Assembly: GCF_009664975.1 (NCBI RefSeq)
Contig: NZ_WJXB01000001.1
Location: 558,001-622,000, forward strand
DNA: 64,000 nucleotides
Origin: Paenibacillus monticola
Lineage (GTDB): Bacteria > Bacillota > Bacilli > Paenibacillales > Paenibacillaceae
Reading direction: 5' to 3'
The position numbers and the translations under genes were made by a program. The notes below the pieces were generated by a model. That model was not told where the DNA came from. It was given only the letters and a program-made list of their open reading frames with translations, and made no database searches. Positions 1-9,600 of this stretch are shown here, piece after piece. Every line of letters begins with the position of its first letter. Within the stretch, counting starts at the first letter, position 1.

Positions 1-3000
1 GCCATGACCGGATTTGCTCGTACCTTGAATCTTGAGAATCCGCAGCTTGAGCTAAAAACGGTTGAACTTTATAACATCGACAAGCAGGAGCAGGCCTATA
101 CAGCAGTGTTCAATTTATTGACAGGCTCAGCCAGAGCACAGCTTGGACCGGAGCATGATTTGATCCGTTTTGCCGACGGGCAGATGCTGCTGAAGCAGCT
201 CGTAAGATGTGAGCCTGTTGCTGGGCAGGAAGGCCTAACGCTGAGAACCAATGGCGTGTATCTGATTACAGGCGGATTAGGTGGAATTGGAATGATTACG
301 GCGGCGCATCTGGCCCGCTTATCCAAGGTGAAGATTGTACTGACCGGACGTACAGCACCTAATCTTCAGCAGCAGCAGCGTATCTCTCACATGCAGAGCA
401 GCGGTTCTGAAGTAACGTTTATGCAGGCTGACATCGCGGACAGAGAAAGCGTAGATGCGCTGGTTCTGAAGTTGAAGCAAAGATACGGCCGTATAAACGG
501 CATTTTTCATAGTGCGGGTGTGCTTCGGGATTCTTTTATTCTCAGAAAAACAAGGGAAGAGGCAGAGAGCGTAATCGCTCCCAAAGCCTATGCAGTTTGC
601 TTGCTGGACCATGCGCTTAAGGATGAGCCGCTGGACTTCTTTATCCTTTATTCAGCTATAGCTTCCATTGTAGGCAACCCCGGACAAAGCGACTATGCGT
701 ATGCCAACCGCTTCATGGATGATTATGCCCGTCATCGGGAGCAGTGTCGGATGCGGGGCCAGCGTTCAGGAATCACGGTATCCATTAATTGGCCGCTCTG
801 GGCAGAGGGGGGCATGACTATCCCTGAGTACACTGCACAGAATCTTCGCAAACGGCTCGGGATGTTGCCCATGACCACACGGAATGGACTGCAAGCATTA
901 CATGACTGCCTGACCTTCGGACATCCGAGCGTCATGGTATTAGAAGGGAATGAACGGGAAGTGATGAAATCCTTGGGTATTTCCGCAGTGAATGAAAGTC
1001 ATAGATCCTCAGCAGAGCCAGCTGTCAACCTCCAGTCCGCTGCGGAACAGCTGCTGAAGGACGTCTTCGCCAAAGTAATTCAATTGTCCACAGCACGTAT
1101 TAGTGAGCATGCTCTATTTGAGCAATACGGCATCGATTCCATTGTTGTTATGAAAATTAATGATGAGCTGGAAGCGGTATTCGGCAGATTGTCCAAAACG
1201 TTGTTATTTGAATACACGACGATTGCAGCCTTGGCCCAATATTTTGTAAGCAAGCATGCGAATGTACTGAGCTCCCGACAAACAGAGTTGGAGCAAATTC
1301 AGCAGATGAATGTGATTCCTGATCGCGTAGCTGACCCTGAAGAGAAGAGGGCTGAAGAGAGTCCGCTGCAACTGGAAGGCTTTGCCGTCATCGGGCTGGG
1401 TGGGCGTTATCCGCAGGCGGAGGGTCTGGAAGAGTTCTGGGACAATCTGGTGGCTGGCAAGGATTGCATTACTGAAATTCCAACGGATAGATGGGATGCC
1501 CGAACTGAATCCTTACGAAATAAAGCAAGCACCGGCAAGCAGATGAGCAAATGGGGTGGATTTATAGACGGTGCTGATCAATTTGATCCGTTGTTTTTTA
1601 ATATTTCGCCAAAGGATGCCATTGGAATGGACCCTCAGGAGCGACTGTTCCTGGAAACCGCCTGGAATACCCTTGAAGATGCTGGATATACCAGACAGCA
1701 GCTGGACAGCAAAGAAATAGGCGTGTTCGTAGGGGTGATGTATGGACATTACCCGTTGATTGGGCTTACGGGACCGGCGGAGGGTAATCCTGCCGTGAAT
1801 TCCTCCTTTGCCTCTATTGCCAATCGGGTCTCTTATTATTTCAACTGGTGCGGACCCAGCATGGCGGTGGATACGATGTGTTCATCCTCGCTAACCGCTC
1901 TGCATCTGGCCTGTGAAAGCCTGCGCAGGAAGGAAAGTGAGCTGGCGCTGGCTGGCGGTGTCAATCTGTCCCTGCATCCACTGAAGTATCAGGTGCTAGG
2001 CGAAGGGCAATTCACCTCCAGTGACGGACGGTGCCGCAGCTTTGGCGAGGGCGGGGACGGTTATGTCCCAGGCGAAGGAGTGGGTGCTGTGCTGCTTAAA
2101 CCGCTGGAGCTGGCGGTTCGGGACGGCGACCATATCTATGGTGTGATCAAATCAACAGCTATCAATCATGGCGGGCGCACAAACGGTTACACGGTTCCTA
2201 ATCCGAATGCCCAGGCCAAAGTAATTGCCAGAGCCGTTGCGGAGGCCAAAATCGAGCCAAGAACGATCAGCTATATTGAGGCTCACGGCACAGGCACCTC
2301 GCTTGGAGATCCAATAGAGATCACCGGACTGGCCAAAGCTTTCGGTGCTTATTCAGAGGATAAGCAGTATTGCCGGATTGGCTCGGTGAAATCCAATATC
2401 GGACATTTGGAATCAGCAGCTGGAATTGCCGGGTTAACCAAATTATTGCTGCAGCTCGAGCACAAGCAGCTTGTCCCTTCCTTGCATGCTGATCAGCTGA
2501 ATCCTTTTATTGATTTGGAGGAAACTCCATTCTCTGTCCAGAAAAAGCTGGAGTATTGGCCTGAAACGGTGGTTGAAAGCCATGGGGAATTGCAGAAGTA
2601 TCCACGCCGGGGCGGCTTAAGCGCCTTTGGGGCGGGCGGATCCAATGCGCATGTTCTTGTGGAGGATTATGAAGAAAATTATAGAGGAAGAAATGGTTCC
2701 TTGACTGATACTGAGCGAAGACTGATCGTGCTTTCGGCTCATAGTATGGACAGATTGCAGGCATCTGCCTTGAAGCTGGCAGCATTTGTGGAGCGCAGTA
2801 TGTTATCCGAACCATCCCAGCTAGATACAGCGGGAGAGGATTCGCTGAAGCTTGCGCTCTGGAACTCCATTCAACAGGGGCTTGCAGAGATCACGGGGAT
2901 TAAAGCAGATGAGATTCGTCATGACGATGCCCTGGAGTCTTTTTCAATTGATCCGGTACAGTGGGATACGATGGCCAGTCAACTGGGCAGCCGCTGGAAG

Positions 3001-6000
3001 ATAAGTATCGGACTGGCGGAACTGTTCAATCACCGGACTGCCGGGGATTTGGCAGACCATTTATATTGGAGCAACCCTCAAGCAGCTGATTCCCCAGCGG
3101 CTTCTTTGTCTTTGCAGAACATAGGCTACACCCTGCAGGCCGGGAGGGAGGCTATGGAGTATCGGTTAGCTTTTGTCGTCTCGAATTGCAGCCAATTGCA
3201 GGAAGTATTGGAGGCATTCGGCCAAGGGCGAGCTGCCCGGGAAACCCTTTTCACTGGAAAGGTCAAAAAACATGTGGAGGAAAATGCTCCCTACAATGCC
3301 TCCATTCAGGAGCAGGTGGAACAAGCATTAGTACAACGTGATCTCTCGCTTTTGGCGGAATATTGGGTGGAAGGTGCAGAGATCGAATGGACGCGGTTGT
3401 ATCCCCATGCTGCTCCCCGGCGGGTATCTTTGCCTACCTATCCTTTTAAACGCAAAAGGTATTGGCTTAACACGGGTTCTGACCGCTTAGCCAGCAGCAC
3501 AAGCACCACCGAACCGGCAGTTTCATCAGCCGTAGAGTTGTCACCTTCTGTTGCTTCAGTACCAGCGGCTGCGGCAGCCTGGGCTCCCCTGGAATTGGAG
3601 TCTTCCGCCGGATATGCCGGAGATGAGGTTACCCTGGAAGTCGTCGAAGGCAATATCGCACTGGTAACCATGCGGGACAAGCCCAACAAAAATATGTTCT
3701 CCAATAATATCATGCAGGGATTAATGGCCAAATTCCATGAAATTAAAGGCAACCCAAACCTCAAAGCAGTTGTCCTTACGGGGTATGACCATGTGTTCTG
3801 TATGGGAGGAACGAGAGAGCAATTGCTGGATATTTCAGAGAAAAGAAGCCAGTTTACCGACAATCCGTTTATGTTCCGCGGGTTGCTGGAAGCTGAAATC
3901 CCTGTTATTTCTGCCATGCAGGGACATGCTTCCGGAGGCGGCATGCTGTTCGGTCTGTTCGCGGACATCGTAATTATGGCTGAAGAAAGTATTTATAGCG
4001 CGGTGTTCACAAAGTTTGGCTTTACGCCGGGTATGGGAGCGACCTTGATTCTGAAGGAGAGGTTCGGACCCAACATCGCCACGGAATTGATGTACACAGC
4101 AAGGAGCTATTCAGGAGAAGAACTGAAGAATAGAGGTGCTTCGGTACTCTTCAGGAAGAGGGCGGATGTGCTGCAGGAGGCGCTGAATATAGCCCGCTCA
4201 TTGGCTGAGAAGCCGCTGTTCACCTTAAAGGTGCTGAAAAAAGAGCTGTCGGCAGCCATTTTAGAGAAGCTTCCGCTATATATTCAAAAAGAAATCGAGA
4301 TGCACGAACTGACGTTTAACCATCCCGAGGTTATTCAACGGATTCAGCGTTATCATGTCAGCAGTCAGGACATGCCCTCAGAAGAAACGATCTGGCAAAA
4401 AGAAGCGTCTGCTGCTCTGCAGAGCATTCAGACGCTTGAGAACGAAGCTCCAGAAACTGCATTTGAGGATAATGCGGAGGGAATTATCACCGCTATTGTC
4501 AGCCGTATACTGCATCTTCCTGCCGGGGAATGGAATGCTGATTCAACTTTCAAGGAGCTTGGAACGGACTCCATTAGCGGTATTGAGATAATCCGGGAAG
4601 TGAATTCCAGCCTGGGTGTGAATTTTGATGCTGTGGTCTTGTATGACTATCCTACCATCCAGCGGCTGGCGCAGGCGGTTAGGGTGCAAAAGGGCAAGCC
4701 GTTCCTACATCAGCAGGACCCGCCCGCACCTCCTGTAAAGCCCGAACCTCATGCCAAGCTTCGGCAAGTAGAAAACGCACCTTCCATTACATTATCCAGC
4801 ACGTTGGATACCGTGATGAGAGCGGTAAAGGATGTGCTGCACATCGCGGATACGGAACAGTTGGAAGCGGACTCTACCTTTAATGAATTAGGCGTGGATT
4901 CGATCAGCGGCGTGGAAATCACCAGACTCATCAATGCGTTGCATGGATTACATGTGGATGCAGTAGCTTTGTACGACCATCCTACCTTAAATCGTATGGC
5001 AAAGCATGTGTTCGATGAACTCTCACGCAGCCATGCAGTCTCATCTGCCTTTGTCTCATTGCCAGTACCTCCATTGTCTGATTCAGTACTGCTTGAGCCA
5101 GTATTAACAAGCTCTTATTTGAGAAGCAGCAACCGCACGGAAGCCAAATATGTGCCGCAAACTGGCAGTCCGAGGCAGCTAAAGATCAAGCTGGGCGCTG
5201 CAAGTACTCCTCTAAGCACGGCGGGAAGGTCGGAACGCAGGGAGGAGCAAGCGACTCCCTCTTCTGAAGATAGCGAAGGGGAGAGGGGAACCGGCAATTT
5301 AGCGGATAACCGGCAGTCCGGCGACGATGTCGCTGTAATCGGCATGGCGGGCCGCTTTCCGGGTGCTGACAATATAACGCAGTTCTGGTCCAACCTGAAG
5401 AATGGGGTGGACAGTATTTCTGAGGTCCCGCAAGATCGCTGGAATATGGATAGTTATTATGATGAAGATGCCAAGGCTCCTGGCAAATCATATTGCAAGG
5501 TTGGGGGCTTCATCAAGGGTGCGGACAGATTCGATCCGCTATTTTTCAATATTTCCCCAGTTGAGGCTGAGCTTATGGACCCTCAGCAGAGGGTGTTTCT
5601 GGAGGAATGCTGGAAAGCCCTCGAGGATGCCGGATATTCGGATAGAAGCCTGTCGGATATCAAGTGCGGAGTATTCGTAGGTGCAACGCAGGGCGACTAC
5701 CTGCAGAAGCTCAGTGTGAACGGCCACGACAAAACCGCTGAGGCATTTACCGGTTCGTCGTCGTCCATTTTAGCCGGGAGAGTCTCTTATTTCCTGAATT
5801 TGAAGGGGCCAAGCATAGCGATCGAAACGGCCTGCTCTTCCTCGCTGGTTGCTGTGCATCAAGCCTGTCAAAGTATTAGAAGCGGCGAATGCCAAATGGC
5901 GCTCGCCGGTGGAATCAGGCTCATGTTCACTCCGGATCTGCTGATTCAGTCCAGCAAGATGGGTATTCTGTCCCCTTCCGGACAGTGCCGGACCTTCGAT

Positions 6001-6606
6001 AAGAATGCGGACGGGACGCTGATTAGCGAGGGAGCCGGGGTTGTCGTGCTGAAACCGCTGAAGCAGGCCCTTCTTGACGGTGACCCCATCTACGGGGTCA
6101 TTAAAGGCTCGGGCATAAATCAGGATGGCAAAACCAATGGAATTACTGCGCCAAGCTCACAGTCACAGATCGAGCTGGAGCGTGGCGTATATACCCGTTA
6201 TGCCATTAATCCCGAGGATATTGGGTATGTTGAAGCGCATGGAACAGCTACCAAACTGGGAGACCCGATCGAGGTCAAGGCATTGACAGAGGCGTTTGGG
6301 TTCTTTACGGCAAAGAAGCAATATTGTGCCATCGGCTCAGTAAAGTCAAACATCGGCCATACCACGATGGCTGGAGGAATTGCCGGATTAATCAAAGCGC
6401 TGCTCTCGCTCAAAGCTAAACAGATTCCGCCCTCCCTTCATTATGAGGAGGAGAATGAGCATATCCACTTCCGGGATACTCCGTTTTATGTGAATACACA
6501 GCTTGCGGAATGGGCGGTCAAGCCTGGTGTCCGGCGTATGGCAGCGGTCAGTGCTTTTGGATTTAGTGGAACGAATTGCCACATTGTTCTTGAAGAAGCT
6601 CCTTAA
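1..6606 (+). CDS. Trans-AT PKS, 5'-truncated: KR-ACP-KS-ECH-ACP-ACP-KS
   Basis: The reading frame is open from base 1 and begins in the tail of a KR structural subdomain, so the true start lies upstream and the ATG at base 4 is internal. Domains by visible residue: KR ~83-325 (GGLGGIG cofactor loop); ACP ~345-420 (GIDS, Ser ~380); KS1 ~461-890 (Cys ~627 in DTMCSSS, HGTGT, NIGH); flanking subdomain ~907-1157 with a pseudo-ACP insert; Ala/Ser-rich spacer; ECH ~1210-1450, closely resembling decarboxylating PksI; tandem ACPs with Ser ~1524 and ~1634 (both DSISG); KS2 ~1777-2201 (Cys ~1945). KS1-ECH-ACP-ACP is a beta-branching module that would place a methyl or exomethylene carbon on a beta-keto chain, using an HMG-synthase cassette not in this window. 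The KR has Ala where the catalytic Ser belongs (YSAIA against FSSIA elsewhere). KS2 reads HGTAT instead of HGTGT. The gene stops directly after the KS2 core; the flanking subdomain is on the next gene. Cytosolic megasynthase. Confidence 0.95.
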   Translation, partial: AMTGFARTLNLENPQLELKTVELYNIDKQEQAYTAVFNLLTGSARAQLGPEHDLIRFADGQMLLKQLVRCEPVAGQEGLTLRTNGVYLITGGLGGIGMITAAHLARLSKVKIVLTGRTAPNLQQQQRISHMQSSGSEVTFMQADIADRESVDALVLKLKQRYGRINGIFHSAGVLRDSFILRKTREEAESVIAPKAYAVCLLDHALKDEPLDFFILYSAIASIVGNPGQSDYAYANRFMDDYARHREQCRMRGQRSGITVSINWPLWAEGGMTIPEYTAQNLRKRLGMLPMTTRNGLQALHDCLTFGHPSVMVLEGNEREVMKSLGISAVNESHRSSAEPAVNLQSAAEQLLKDVFAKVIQLSTARISEHALFEQYGIDSIVVMKINDELEAVFGRLSKTLLFEYTTIAALAQYFVSKHANVLSSRQTELEQIQQMNVIPDRVADPEEKRAEESPLQLEGFAVIGLGGRYPQAEGLEEFWDNLVAGKDCITEIPTDRWDARTESLRNKASTGKQMSKWGGFIDGADQFDPLFFNISPKDAIGMDPQERLFLETAWNTLEDAGYTRQQLDSKEIGVFVGVMYGHYPLIGLTGPAEGNPAVNSSFASIANRVSYYFNWCGPSMAVDTMCSSSLTALHLACESLRRKESELALAGGVNLSLHPLKYQVLGEGQFTSSDGRCRSFGEGGDGYVPGEGVGAVLLKPLELAVRDGDHIYGVIKSTAINHGGRTNGYTVPNPNAQAKVIARAVAEAKIEPRTISYIEAHGTGTSLGDPIEITGLAKAFGAYSEDKQYCRIGSVKSNIGHLESAAGIAGLTKLLLQLEHKQLVPSLHADQLNPFIDLEETPFSVQKKLEYWPETVVESHGELQKYPRRGGLSAFGAGGSNAHVLVEDYEENYRGRNGSLTDTERRLIVLSAHSMDRLQASALKLAAFVERSMLSEPSQLDTAGEDSLKLALWNSIQQGLAEITGIKADEIRHDDALESFSIDPVQWDTMASQLGSRWKISIGLAELFNHRTAGDLADHLYWSNPQAADSPAASLSLQNIGYTLQAGREAMEYRLAFVVSNCSQLQEVLEAFGQGRAARETLFTGKVKKHVEENAPYNASIQEQVEQALVQRDLSLLAEYWVEGAEIEWTRLYPHAAPRRVSLPTYPFKRKRYWLNTGSDRLASSTSTTEPAVSSAVELSPSVASVPAAAAAWAPLELESSAGYAGDEVTLEVVEGNIALVTMRDKPNKNMFSNNIMQGLMAKFHEIKGNPNLKAVVLTGYDHVFCMGGTREQLLDISEKRSQFTDNPFMFRGLLEAEIPVISAMQGHASGGGMLFGLFADIVIMAEESIYSAVFTKFGFTPGMGATLILKERFGPNIATELMYTARSYSGEELKNRGASVLFRKRADVLQEALNIARSLAEKPLFTLKVLKKELSAAILEKLPLYIQKEIEMHELTFNHPEVIQRIQRYHVSSQDMPSEETIWQKEASAALQSIQTLENEAPETAFEDNAEGIITAIVSRILHLPAGEWNADSTFKELGTDSISGIEIIREVNSSLGVNFDAVVLYDYPTIQRLAQAVRVQKGKPFLHQQDPPAPPVKPEPHAKLRQVENAPSITLSSTLDTVMRAVKDVLHIADTEQLEADSTFNELGVDSISGVEITRLINALHGLHVDAVALYDHPTLNRMAKHVFDELSRSHAVSSAFVSLPVPPLSDSVLLEPVLTSSYLRSSNRTEAKYVPQTGSPRQLKIKLGAASTPLSTAGRSERREEQATPSSEDSEGERGTGNLADNRQSGDDVAVIGMAGRFPGADNITQFWSNLKNGVDSISEVPQDRWNMDSYYDEDAKAPGKSYCKVGGFIKGADRFDPLFFNISPVEAELMDPQQRVFLEECWKALEDAGYSDRSLSDIKCGVFVGATQGDYLQKLSVNGHDKTAEAFTGSSSSILAGRVSYFLNLKGPSIAIETACSSSLVAVHQACQSIRSGECQMALAGGIRLMFTPDLLIQSSKMGILSPSGQCRTFDKNADGTLISEGAGVVVLKPLKQALLDGDPIYGVIKGSGINQDGKTNGITAPSSQSQIELERGVYTRYAINPEDIGYVEAHGTATKLGDPIEVKALTEAFGFFTAKKQYCAIGSVKSNIGHTTMAGGIAGLIKALLSLKAKQIPPSLHYEEENEHIHFRDTPFYVNTQLAEWAVKPGVRRMAAVSAFGFSGTNCHIVLEEAP
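2836..3075 (+). other. Serine-less ACP-like insert in KS flanking subdomain (M2)
   Basis: About 80 residues are inserted between the first flanking helix and the YTLQxGREAM strand. The segment has carrier-domain spacing (helix I, loop, helix II, short terminal helix). Aligned to the neighbouring ACPs, GIDSI becomes SIDPV, so Pro (codon 2953-2955) replaces the phosphopantetheine Ser. Position and size also fit the LINKS helical motif known from trans-AT KS flanking subdomains. Probable role is structural, not acyl carrying. Confidence 0.65.
3627..5016 (+). other. Beta-branching cassette: PksI-like ECH plus tandem ACPs
   Basis: The crotonase-fold domain carries LTGYD, an AMQGH-SGGG oxyanion stretch, GLFADIVI and KFGFTPGMGAT, all matching my memory of PksI/BaeI, the ECH2 that decarboxylates a 3-methylglutaconyl-ACP. 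It is followed by two ACPs about 110 residues apart that share DSISG. In bacillaene-type synthases ECH2 is usually a free enzyme; here it is built into the module. The His corresponding to PksI His230 is present (MHE), but the position of PksI Lys80 is Gln, with a Lys three residues earlier. Neither ACP has the Trp six residues after the active Ser that usually flags beta-branching carriers; both have Ile. HMG synthase, donor ACP, decarboxylating KS and ECH1 are not in the window. Confidence 0.85.
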
Positions 6607-6618
6607 AATAGTTTGAGT

Positions 6619-6626
6619 GGGGTGAT
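6619..6626 (+). promoter_or_regulatory. Ribosome binding site that decides the start of gene 2
   Basis: GGGGTGAT, one base away from the full anti-SD match GGAGGTGAT, sits so that the G-run ends 8 bases before the ATG at 6631. The ATG at 6625 overlaps it and the TTG at 6613 precedes it, so 6631 is the best start. Confidence 0.7.
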
Positions 6627-6630
6627 GAGT

Positions 6631-9600
6631 ATGGTGAAAACAAAGCTGAAACCAAAGGGCACTTACGAAGTCGCGCCTGCTTCAACAGACAATGGGCCCT
6701 ATGAGCTTATTGTTCTGACTGCGAAAACTGCAACGGCCCTTCAGCAAAAAATAATCGATCTGGAGCAATGGCTGGAACAGCAGTCCGAGCCAGAGATCGA
6801 CTTGGTAAATGTGGCTTACACTTTACTTGTGGGAAGAAGCCATTTTCCATATCGTAAGGCCGCGGTCGTCAAGAGCTTGGATGAGCTGCGGCAGATTCTG
6901 CGGGCCGATATCTCTGCGGAATTTCACGACGGAGAATGGCTCCAGGGAGGACCTGGCTCCGAATATGGCAAGGGTCAATCGTCTGCCAGTCTGGAAAGAA
7001 TGGCTGAAATCATCCGGGGAATTCGCTTAGTTCCGGCGAAGGTACGGATAAAGAGTCACTATCTGGAGTTAGCACAGATGTTCGTTGCTGGTATAAGTGG
7101 AAATTTAGAAACGCTTTATGCAGGGCAAGGCTGCCGCAAGCTCTCATTGCCTGCTTATCCGTTCGCCCAGGACCGGTATTGGGTTCCCGACTCACCAGCA
7201 GAGACAGGAAGCGCAGCAGGTTCAGGAGCAGTCCGAAGCAAGGACAATACCCACAGGGCTGAGGCTCTGCATCCCTTGATTGATAGCAACTGCTCCACTG
7301 TCACAGCTTTAGGCTTTCACAAAACCTTCTACCCGCATGAATTTTTCCTGGCCGATCACCTTGTGGAAGGCGAAGGCGTGCTGCCGGGTGTGGCCTATCT
7401 GGAAATGGCCCGGGTTGCCGGAACCCTGGCTAATCCCGGTGCAGTCGTCAACAAGCTGACGGATATTATTTGGCTGCAGCCTTTCAGAATAGCGAAAGGT
7501 GAACAGCAAAAAGAGGCAACGCTGCAGCTGCTTCCTGCAACAGACCGGTTAGGTGCATTTCAATATGAAATGAGCACTACCCATCAGGAGGGTCTGCGGA
7601 TCGTGAACGGCAAGGGTATAATCCACTACGCCGCAGCTGTGGGCACTCAGAAACCACAGCACATCGATGTGGATCTGATCAGGTCCAGATGCAACGTCAC
7701 CATGAACAAGGAGACCTGTTATGCCGCTTTCCGGCAACGAGGGCTGCAGTTGGGAAGGTCTTTTCAGGCATTAACGGAGCTTCGTCATAATGACACGGAG
7801 ACCTTGGCCTATCTGGAGCTTCCTGACTTGCTGGAGGAACAGTTCTCCCATTATTTGCTTCATCCTTCTTTAATGGACGGAGCACTGGAGGCGGTGATTG
7901 GACTCGTTCATTCTGGTGACGGAAGGGTGCTTTCCCTGCCTTTTGCCATCGATGAAATCGAAATACACGCACCGCTTCCCAAGGTTTGCCTCGCCTATGT
8001 TACCAATAGTGAAATCCAGCAGGATGATCGGTACAGCCGTAAGTTTGATGTGCAGCTTACCGATAAGGACGGCAGGGTGCTGGTATCGGTTACAGGCTTT
8101 ACACTAAAGGTTATGACGCCGGCACAGGCACTGGATGATGTAAATGAGGTTCTGTATTACAATCCAGCCTGGGAACTGGCGCCCTTGCAGCAGACTGACG
8201 CCGAACCAGTAACAACCACAACTTCCGCGTCAGGGGCGCGCAGCGTAACTGTTGTGTTCAACGACGAGGTATTGTACCGTTCACTTGCCGGTACAGAAGC
8301 TTTCCTGACCGGGAAGCAGGTCGTATTCATCGAGCATGGGGACTATAAAGAAAGAGCGGATGGAGGATATTCCCTTCATTATGCGCAAAGAGATGATTTC
8401 CATAGAATGCTGCTTACGCTGAAGCAGAATCATAAGTTTCCGGGCGAAATTCTGTTTGTGGGTTCCCAAAGCGCACGAACTGCCGCAGCGCATGACGTGG
8501 ATGATTTTACAGATGAACTGCGGACCTCTCTTCAGCCTGTTCTTTTATTGCTGCAAGCTCTGATAGATATGAAGCTGGAAACGCAAACGCAGGTGCTGTA
8601 CCTGTGTCCCGCCTTTGAACATCCGAGTGCCTACAGTGCCGTGCATACGGCGTTAAGCGCTTTGGGAAAGACGGTCCAGCTTGAGAACAGTCGTCTGCAA
8701 TTCAGAATCATCGAAGGGCAGAAGGATCTGCCCGACAAGCAGAAGCTTGCGTTAGTGCAACAGGAGCTTGGAGAGAAGAACCGCGATGCAGCTCATATTC
8801 GCTATATTGACGGAATTAGGGAATGTCTGCGTTTGCGGGAGAGTCCAGTGAAGCTGCAAGCTTCTGGAGGATTGACGGTGCGTAAGAACGGCACTTATCT
8901 GATCACCGGAGGGGCCGGTGGTCTGGGGCTTATATTCGCTGAACATTTTGCTGAGCAGGCAAGTCCGACTTTAATTCTGACCGGACGTTCGCCATTAACG
9001 GAAAGTCAGCAGAATAAGATAAAGGCGATCAGGGCCAAGGGAGCGACGGTTGAATACCGGAGGGCGGATGTGACGGTCCGCGAAGATGTGCAATCTTTAA
9101 TGGCCTACATTCAGAACCAAGGGTATTCCTTAACGGGGGTTGTTCACGCAGCAGGCATAACAAGCGATGGATACCTGGCTAATAAAGCTGCTGCTGATTT
9201 CTGGAAGGTCATTGAACCCAAAACAGCTGGAACCGTATTTCTTGATGAAGCTACTAAAGATTTGTCGCTGGAGTTCTTTGTATTATTCTCGTCCATTGCA
9301 GCCGTAAATGGGAATGCCGGGCAAGCCGATTATGCATATGCGAACTGCTATATGGATCATTTTACGAAAGTGAGAGAGTACTGGAGACAGCAAGGCATCC
9401 GTTCCGGTAAAACGTTGTCCATCAACTGGCCGCTATGGGCCGAAGGTGGGGTGCGGATGGAGGAGTCTACACTTGCATTATATAGCCGGACTGCGGGCGT
9501 GATCCCGCTGGATACACTGAAGGGGATAGAAGCTTTTGAGAGAGGACTCTCGCTTGTGGAATCTTCTCAATTCGGTATTGTTCAAGGGGATGCAAGAAAG

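Noticed and set aside
4..6. ATG at base 4 as the true start of the first gene
   Set aside because: The protein would start inside a KR structural subdomain; the frame is open to base 1 and homologous regions extend further upstream.
3438..3968. Antisense open frame of 176 residues opposite the ECH domain, and many similar minus-strand frames
   Set aside because: All lie fully inside PKS coding regions, have no ribosome site or recognisable motif, and follow from the codon bias of the plus strand.
6613..6630. TTG at 6613 or ATG at 6625 as the start of gene 2
   Set aside because: The SD-like GGGGTGAT lies downstream of the first and overlaps the second; only 6631 has proper spacing.
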